Below are positions 33,830-37,984 of a DNA stretch of 37,984 nucleotides, piece after piece. Position 1 is the first letter of the stretch. Each line of letters begins with the position of its first letter. The DNA is taken from NCBI GenBank assembly GCA_031411235.1, contig JANOAR010000197.1, positions 1 to 37,984 of the forward strand. Direction: 5' to 3'. Under the pieces are notes generated by a model. The model was not told where the DNA came from. It saw only the letters and a program-made list of their open reading frames with translations, and made no database searches. This stretch comes from JANOAR01 sp031411235. Its GTDB lineage: Bacteria > Verrucomicrobiota > Verrucomicrobiia > Verrucomicrobiales > Verrucomicrobiaceae. A program made the translations under genes and the position numbers.

Positions 33830-33968
33830 CGCGGGCACATTAGCGGCTTTGTACAGATAGGTCAATTTTTAGTGTTAGTTTGATGAAACTCGGCCCATTG
33901 GAAGAGAGTTAGTAAACTTGGGTCGCTGCTCATGGCGCTTGATGGATCATGTTATCAGAGGATGAAGA

Positions 33969-35471
33969 TTACTGCATGGCTGCTGCCATTAGCAGTTCTT
34001 GCGTGGCTTCAGAACGGGTAAATTCACCCCCAATACGGCCTGCATTGAGCATCAAAATGCGGTCGCTCATGCCGAGCAACTCAGGCAATTCACTGGACAC
34101 AAGTAACACGGCTTTACCTTCGCGGGTGAGGGTATTGATGATCTCGTATATCTCTAGCTTAGCCCCCACGTCGATGCCTCGTGTGGGCTCATCTAACATA
34201 ATCACTTGTGGCTCAGTCATGAGCGCTTTGCCAAGCACCACTTTTTGTTGATTGCCTCCGGAGAGCTTGCCGGTAGCGGCATCCAGGCCGGGTGCTTTGA
34301 TTTTCAAGCTATGGAATTGCGCTTGGTTGGCATGAGTTTCCTGGTTGTGATTCAACAGGCCAGCGCGGGTGAATTGATCAAGCGAGGCGAGGGAAAGATT
34401 GAAACCCACAGCGTTCTCCAAGACCAAGCCGTAGCGTCGGCGATCCTCGCTAACGAGCACGAGCCCGCTTTCAATGGCCTGCTGCGGGGTGGCACTATTC
34501 AGCGGTTTCCCGACTAGCCTAATGCTGCCCTTTACCCGCTTCCCATAAGCTCCAAAAAGATGCATCAGCAGCTCGGTGCGGCCTGCGCCCATGAGACCGC
34601 CAATGCCGAGCACTTCGCCAGCGCGCAGCTCGAAGGAAATGTCGCGCAGCACGGCGTTGCCCTCAGCATTATCGACGCTGAGGGCATCGACATGCAGCTT
34701 CACCTCGCCGGGTGTGCTGCTACGGCGAGGAAAGAGATCGGCGATCTCGCGCCCGACCATATGGCGAATGATCTCGGCTTTGTTCGACGCCTTGGCCGCA
34801 GTGGTGAAGACCGAAGCGCCATCGCGCAGCACGGTGATGCGGTCGGCAATGGCAAAAACTTCGTCCAGCTTGTGCGAGATATAAATGCAGGCCATGCCGC
34901 GTGCTCGCAGGTCGCGGAGGATGTCGAGTAAGAGGATCACTTCGTGCTCGGCGAGGGCGGCGGTGGGCTCGTCGAGAATGAGGATGCGCGAGTCTTTGCC
35001 GAGAGCCTTCACGATTTCCACGAGCTGCTTCTGGCCAACACCGAGGTCGCGGACTTTGGCGGCGGGGTCGATGGCGACTTTGAAACGATCCAGCAGCGCC
35101 TTGGCCTCGCGCTGCATGGTGGGCCAGTCGATGAAGGTGCCCCAGCGCTGCGGCTCGCGCCCGAGGAAGATATTTTCCGCCACGGTCATCTCATCAACCA
35201 GGGCGAGTTCCTGATAAATGACGGCAAGCCCAGCGCTCGCGGAATCGGCGATGCCGCTGAACATCGCCTCGTGTCCCTGCACCTCGAAGCGCCCCTCATA
35301 CGAGCCGTGCGGGTGGATGCCGGAGAGCAGCTTGATGAGGGTGCTCTTGCCCGCGCCGTTCTCGCCGCAGAGCGCGTGGATTTCCCCAGCGTGCAGGTCA
35401 AAGGAAACGCCAGAGAGCGCGACGACGCCGGGGAAGCGCTTGGTGATGGAGTGGGCGGTGAGCAGAGGCAT
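33969..35471 (-). CDS. Sugar ABC transporter ATP-binding protein (RbsA/MglA/XylG type)
   Basis: The 500-residue protein has two ABC domains in one chain, as in ribose, galactose and xylose importers. The first has Walker A GENGAGKST, Q loop with VIYQELALVDEMTV, signature LGVGQKQLVEI, Walker B ILILDEPTAAL and the H-loop in YISHKLDEV. The second has the family's altered Walker A GGLMGAGRTELL, the signature LSGGNQQKVVLGKAL and Walker B VIMLDEPTRGID. It energises uptake of a sugar or related molecule. No permease or sugar-binding protein gene is next to it in the window: downstream is the basic protein and upstream is scrambled sequence. It is therefore an orphan, perhaps separated from its partners by the rearrangement seen upstream. 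The start at 35471 matches family length. Confidence 0.95.
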   Translation of the reverse strand: MPLLTAHSITKRFPGVVALSGVSFDLHAGEIHALCGENGAGKSTLIKLLSGIHPHGSYEGRFEVQGHEAMFSGIADSASAGLAVIYQELALVDEMTVAENIFLGREPQRWGTFIDWPTMQREAKALLDRFKVAIDPAAKVRDLGVGQKQLVEIVKALGKDSRILILDEPTAALAEHEVILLLDILRDLRARGMACIYISHKLDEVFAIADRITVLRDGASVFTTAAKASNKAEIIRHMVGREIADLFPRRSSTPGEVKLHVDALSVDNAEGNAVLRDISFELRAGEVLGIGGLMGAGRTELLMHLFGAYGKRVKGSIRLVGKPLNSATPQQAIESGLVLVSEDRRRYGLVLENAVGFNLSLASLDQFTRAGLLNHNQETHANQAQFHSLKIKAPGLDAATGKLSGGNQQKVVLGKALMTEPQVIMLDEPTRGIDVGAKLEIYEIINTLTREGKAVLLVSSELPELLGMSDRILMLNAGRIGGEFTRSEATQELLMAAAMQ

Positions 35472-35566
35472 GATCGCTATCGAAGCGGAAGCGCGGGGCG
35501 TGGGCAAGACGGAATGATGGGTGGTAAAATCATGGAAGGCATCCCCATGCCCTGTCGTAGCCTCCC

Positions 35567-35723
35567 CTACCGCCGCCGCGCCCGCAGCTTGGCGCTGGCC
35601 GTTGTCCGCAACAGCGCCGCCAGCAGTTGATCCACTTTGTTGGCAATCGCCTGCACCTCCCCCTGCGTCGGCGGATCGCTCACTGTCATCGCCAGCGGCT
35701 GCACCCCGCTGGTGTTGAGGCTT
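35567..35723 (-). pseudogene. C-terminal remnant of an unknown protein
   Basis: On the minus strand, 51 codons ending at TAG 35567-35569 read SLNTSGVQPLAMTVSDPPTQ, then GEVQAIANKVDQLLAALLRT and a basic tail. The sequence has the look of a real helical C-terminus with protein-like codon use, but the frame is closed by TAA directly upstream at the junction with a GC-rich palindromic element. The parent protein is not recognised. It appears to be a truncated leftover in a mosaic region. Confidence 0.45.
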
Positions 35724-35725
35724 TA

Positions 35726-35777
35726 AGCCCTGGGGTTGCCCAAGCGAGCCTCGGCGAATCTGGGCTACCCTGGGTAC
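35726..35777. repeat. GC-rich palindromic element
   Basis: An arm around 35729-35743 (CCCTGGGGTTGCCCA) and an arm at 35762-35775 (TGGGCTACCCTGGG) are imperfect reverse complements around a GC-rich core. From memory, similar CCCTGGGT-type elements are dispersed in Planctomycetota/Verrucomicrobiota genomes; this cannot be checked here. It marks the break next to the truncated frame at 35723. Confidence 0.4.
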
Positions 35778-36010
35778 GCTGCATGAAGCAGGCGGGCAAA
35801 CCCCACGCGTGGCCAGCCTCCGCGGTAGCCAGATGCCCTCCTTTCACGCCCTCGACAGGCGGCAGGCATCGCTGGGAACAGCACTGCGCTTGGCCCCTGC
35901 CGTTGGCTCGCGCCATTAGTGTCAAGCCAGTTGCGCCCGCCATTCCAGGGCCAGAACTCTGGCAGGGTCGCGGAGGACTTGTTACTGCCGGGCACGGTGA
36001 AGGGCGGCGT
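35778..36010. other. Scrambled stretch without a recognisable gene
   Basis: The stretch is GC-rich, and none of its open frames on either strand looks like a protein family. It lies between a palindromic element and a DUF1501 remnant, so it is best read as decayed or recombined sequence. A minus-strand frame with the words WTPPFTVPGSNKSSATLPEF could be part of a lost gene, but this is not supported further. Confidence 0.5.
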
Positions 36011-36127
36011 CCACATCTCATGCACATGCTCGGCCTCGACCACGAAGGCCTGACCTACAAGTTCCAAGGCCACCGCTACCGGCTTACGGATTTGCAAGGC
36101 GAGCTGGTGAAGGGCATCGCGGCTTGA
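36011..36127 (+). pseudogene. DUF1501 C-terminal remnant
   Basis: About 38 codons read PHLMHMLGLDHEGLTYKFQG and then HRYRLTDLQGELVKGIAA before TGA at 36125-36127. This is the characteristic last segment of DUF1501 (sulfatase-like) proteins, where a His-x-LLGLDH-LTY block is followed by RLTD-GEVVK. The 350 or so residues that should precede it are absent; the frame upstream is unlike the family. It is a truncated end of a lost gene whose family is usually paired with DUF1549/DUF1553 proteins, one of which lies at 31043-33283. Confidence 0.7.
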
Positions 36128-36156
36128 CAACGAGCACGCAGCGACCACCCATCGCG

Positions 36157-36885
36157 ATGCACCGCACCACCGCCAAGCGACTCCTCTCCGGCTTCTCTTC
36201 GATCCTTTTTTTGGTGGCATCAGGCCATGGAGTTGGAGTTCAGGCGGCAGACCCACACTACCTCGTGCCGAAATCAACCTGGTCTCCGGATCACCGCACG
36301 GGAGTTACGGTTCCGGCACTTGAATTTGAGGACGCTATTAAGGTTCCCAAGAATCGCTTGGTCGAGGTCAAAACGGGACGGGTAATCGCCGACATCGTTG
36401 GCCTGGAAGCGTGGGATCGCACGAACCATGGTGGATACCTGGCCAAATGGGCGGCTGACGGCTCGTTGCTTCACTGGGAGGTCGGTGGAAAGTGGTTCCC
36501 GATGACGCTCGCGATCATCAAGCTCAAGGACAACAAAGTCGAGTGGCAGGCAGACCTCATGCCCGTGTGCCAGAAAGCCATCCTTGCGCGGACTAAGGTC
36601 GCCGCTCCAGCGCAGTATGAGGCAGAGAAGAAGGCGAATGAAGGAAACGGCGAAGCCTATCCCGAAGGTTTCTCGGTGGATGTGAGGACCGATGACACCG
36701 ACGAGCAACCCGTGAAGCTGCCCCTGAAGGTGCATGTGGATCTGACGTCCGATCCGAAAGAAGGCCATCCGGGCATGTTGGATTCCTGGCTGGATGGCGT
36801 ACTCGGTGAAGATGGCAAATTCACCATCCTATCCTTCAAACTGGGCAGGCGACCAGGATTGGATAATTCGTGGAGCAGCCCGTAG
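36157..36885 (+). CDS. Secreted protein of unknown function (242 aa)
   Basis: The start at 36157 gives a signal peptide (MHRTTAKRLLSGFSSILFLV with a cleavage region around GVQAAD). The mature protein begins with DPHYLVPKSTWSPDHRTGVT, has a middle segment LKDNKVEWQADLMPVCQKAI and ends with a conserved-looking block SWLDGVLGEDGKFTILSFKL. No catalytic motif was recognised. It looks intact, but its last residues (GRRPGLDNSWSSP) run into the HsdM-remnant region, so the very C-terminus may be altered. It lies directly after the DUF1501 remnant, with only 29 bp between, so it may be a passenger in the mosaic region. Confidence 0.7.
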   Translation: MHRTTAKRLLSGFSSILFLVASGHGVGVQAADPHYLVPKSTWSPDHRTGVTVPALEFEDAIKVPKNRLVEVKTGRVIADIVGLEAWDRTNHGGYLAKWAADGSLLHWEVGGKWFPMTLAIIKLKDNKVEWQADLMPVCQKAILARTKVAAPAQYEAEKKANEGNGEAYPEGFSVDVRTDDTDEQPVKLPLKVHVDLTSDPKEGHPGMLDSWLDGVLGEDGKFTILSFKLGRRPGLDNSWSSP

Positions 36886-36995
36886 CACTGAGTCGAGCGG
36901 CCAGAGCGTGCGGTGCTTTGATCTCGTCTCCACCGCCAGCCGCAGGGTTTGCAGCAGCGGGCGCAGGACATTCCAGGCCGGGTTGGGCTCGGTGA
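36886..36995 (-). pseudogene. Possible second fragment next to the HsdM remnant
   Basis: On the minus strand, after the HsdM-like part stops, a shifted frame continues with EEITEPNPAWNVLRPLLQTL and RLAVETRSKHRTLWPLDS. This reads like a helical protein segment, but the family is not recognised and no start belongs to it. It may be the end of another truncated gene joined to HsdM by a deletion. Confidence 0.3.
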
Positions 36996-37112
36996 TTTCT
37001 TCGCCGGGTTCAGCTCGCGCAGCTTGTCCCACTCGTTGGTCAGAGTGTCGCCGTGGTAGATTTGGAACTCCATGTCCTTCACCCCGTGCAGCAGCATGTT
37101 CATCCTGGCTAC
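36996..37112 (-). pseudogene. HsdM (type I modification methylase) internal fragment
   Basis: The minus-strand frame reads VARMNMLLHGVKDMEFQIYH and then GDTLTNEWDKLRELNPAKK. This is a conserved stretch of type I restriction-modification HsdM subunits (typically ARMNMLLHG-HGDTL-NP), which lies just before the catalytic NPPF-type motif. The catalytic motif itself is missing: the frame breaks after NPAKK. The first residues overlap the stop codon of the PIN toxin gene, so the break point is near 37112. It is a dead remnant of a restriction-modification system. Confidence 0.75.
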
Positions 37113-37483
37113 GTGCTGTAGGGATTGATCACCACAAGGCCAGCGATGTGTTTGAAGTCGCCTTCGTTTCTTGTCACCAGCGGCACGCCGTATTCCAGTG
37201 CGGTGGCGGCGATGATGGCATCGCCCAGCTTCATGCTCTTTTGCTGCCGCAAGGTGATGGCACGCCGGATGATCTCCTCATCCATGGCAAGTTCAGCCGT
37301 TGTCGCCACAATCGTTTGCAGCCGTGCCTGCCGTTCGGGCGGCAGATTGCCAAAGCGTGGAAAGCCCAGCACTTCGATCCTTGTCACGCTTGCGATCATC
37401 GCATTCGCCCTTTGCACATAGGGCAGGCACAGCGTGTCCCCAGGCTCAGCGGCGTATATGAGGATGTTGCTATCGCACACCAT
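37109..37483 (-). CDS. PIN-domain ribonuclease toxin (VapC-like)
   Basis: The 124-residue protein has the PIN acidic residues: Asp4 (VCDSNILIYA), Glu37 (VTRIEVLGF), Asp88 (KLGDAIIAATA) and Asp109 (TRNEGDFKHI). It should be an Mg-dependent RNase that cuts tRNA or rRNA when free of its antitoxin. It starts five bases after the stop of the gene at 37488, as expected for a toxin translated behind its antitoxin. The last codons adjoin an HsdM remnant, but the C-terminus (AGLVVINPYST) looks complete for the family. It is a mobile-type module in the disrupted right end of the window. Confidence 0.9.
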   Translation of the reverse strand: MVCDSNILIYAAEPGDTLCLPYVQRANAMIASVTRIEVLGFPRFGNLPPERQARLQTIVATTAELAMDEEIIRRAITLRQQKSMKLGDAIIAATALEYGVPLVTRNEGDFKHIAGLVVINPYST

Positions 37484-37487
37484 GACT

Positions 37488-37784
37488 TTATTCGCGGCCC
37501 GGTAGCACTACATCCTCCCGCATTTCCTTTTGCCAGGCGACGGGATCTGGAATCACATCCATCAGTCCGCCCATGGCGCGTAATTCAGCGAATGCCTCCA
37601 TGCGCCGCGCAATCATCTCGGGTGTGGCGGTGGGTATTTGACGCTTGGACTTCTCACGGGGTGCTGTGCCCGACACAACAAGCAGCATGTGGGTGAGACC
37701 GGGTTTGAGCCACGCAGGCAGGGGCGAGAGCAGCTTCAGGCTGCCATCTGCGGCGACTTCAACATCTGTCTCAAGGGTGTTCAT
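37488..37784 (-). CDS. Antitoxin partner of the PIN toxin (98 aa)
   Basis: The start at 37784 gives MNTLETDVEVAADGSLKLLS, a beta-rich N-terminal segment similar to small AbrB-like or DUF2281-like antitoxin heads (METLE-type openings). The C-terminal part has a helix (EMIARRMEAFAELRAMGG) and an acidic, Trp-containing end, PDPVAWQKEMREDVVLPGRE, that probably wraps the toxin. Position directly before the PIN gene and length support the antitoxin role. Upstream in-frame codons before 37784 are unlike a protein. The family of the N-terminal domain is not firmly identified. Confidence 0.75.
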   Translation of the reverse strand: MNTLETDVEVAADGSLKLLSPLPAWLKPGLTHMLLVVSGTAPREKSKRQIPTATPEMIARRMEAFAELRAMGGLMDVIPDPVAWQKEMREDVVLPGRE

Positions 37785-37851
37785 GGGCGGCGAGGGTAAG
37801 CAATGGCCGGGAAAATGTAAAGCCTGCGCGTGGGACGTTCTACGGGCGCAG

Positions 37852-37874
37852 TGCCTCATTGAAAAGGACACCGA
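37852..37874. repeat. Copy 2 of the short palindromic repeat
   Basis: TGCCTCATTGAAAAGGACAC at 37852-37871, then CGA, matches the copy at 29689 except for loss of the palindromic ATGAG half. It is 35 bp from copy 3. Confidence 0.6.
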
Positions 37875-37908
37875 AAGGGTAGCGACCGGGAGGCAGGGAT
37901 AGAGTCGA

Positions 37909-37930
37909 TGCCTCATAAATGAGGACACCG
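37909..37930. repeat. Copy 3 of the short palindromic repeat
   Basis: TGCCTCATAAATGAGGACAC at 37909-37928, then CG, has the arms CTCAT/ATGAG and the same GACACCG end as the copies at 29689 and 37852. It lies just before a partial frame at the window edge. Confidence 0.6.
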
Positions 37931-37951
37931 TGGCTGATGGAGCCACGACTG

Positions 37952-37984
37952 ATGAAAAAGAGCCTTGAAGACTACACGCGAGTG
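37952..37984 (+). CDS. Possible start of a gene cut by the window end
   Basis: An ATG at 37952 begins MKKSLEDYTRV and stays open to the last base. GGAG at 37939-37942 is placed nine bases ahead, one of the few good ribosome binding sites in the window. Too little is visible to name the product; its position behind two short repeats would suit a mobile-element gene. Confidence 0.3.
   Translation, partial: MKKSLEDYTRV

Overview
The window looks like chromosomal DNA of a Verrucomicrobiota bacterium, probably near Prosthecobacter/Verrucomicrobium. This assignment is inference. It rests on a cytochrome-bearing DUF1549/DUF1553 protein, a DUF1501 remnant, doubled ExbD genes with giant TPR proteins, an anti-sigma-like mini protein, fairly GC-rich sequence and few clear Shine-Dalgarno sites. 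No rRNA, tRNA, CRISPR array or intact insertion sequence was found. One tmRNA gene is present.

Region 1-8.1 kb is a minus-strand run: ExbB, ExbD, ExbD, a 975-residue TPR protein, a smaller secreted helical-repeat protein, a secreted protein of unknown function, a small membrane protein and a Tat-exported flavin amine oxidase that leaves the window at base 1. The first five genes look like one envelope complex driven by proton motive force, without a TonB gene. Region 8.2-9.8 kb (plus) holds a GAF protein overlapping a subtilisin-like protein whose catalytic triad is intact but whose oxyanion Asn appears to be Tyr, then a His-rich lipoprotein. Region 9.8-15.2 kb (minus) is a signalling operon: hybrid histidine kinase, stand-alone receiver, and a receiver-adenylate cyclase.

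Region 15.4-16.1 kb holds an anti-sigma-like mini protein converging on a small exported Cys/His-rich protein. The latter is interrupted by one in-frame TAG at its signal-peptide junction, yet keeps a good terminator. Next come an M3 oligopeptidase (plus), a DUF116-polyprenyl synthase fusion (minus), tmRNA (minus, tag ANSNELALAA), an HTTM membrane protein and a lipoprotein (plus). Region 23-26 kb (minus) is a housekeeping operon of CPBP protease, ThiL, TsaE and TsaB. Upstream lies a block of inverted 24-nt repeats, then SppA. Region 27.4-31 kb (plus) encodes an L,D-transpeptidase, a TlpA-like thioredoxin, a degenerate M28-like membrane protein and a NupC-type nucleoside transporter.

Region 31-35.5 kb (minus) encodes the DUF1549/DUF1553 protein, a Lys/Ala-rich basic protein and an orphan RbsA-type sugar ABC ATPase. 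From 35.5 kb to the end the sequence is a scrap yard: a C-terminal remnant of an unknown protein, a GC-rich palindromic element, a DUF1501 C-terminal remnant, one intact secreted protein, an HsdM (type I modification) remnant abutting a VapC-like PIN toxin with its antitoxin, and two copies of a short palindromic repeat that also occurs near 29.7 kb. This end is the accessory part of the window; most of the rest is stable core genome.

The best candidates for something undescribed are the GAF/subtilase pair, the amber-interrupted Cys/His-rich exported peptide, the DUF116-prenyl synthase fusion and the TonB-less ExbBDD-TPR operon.
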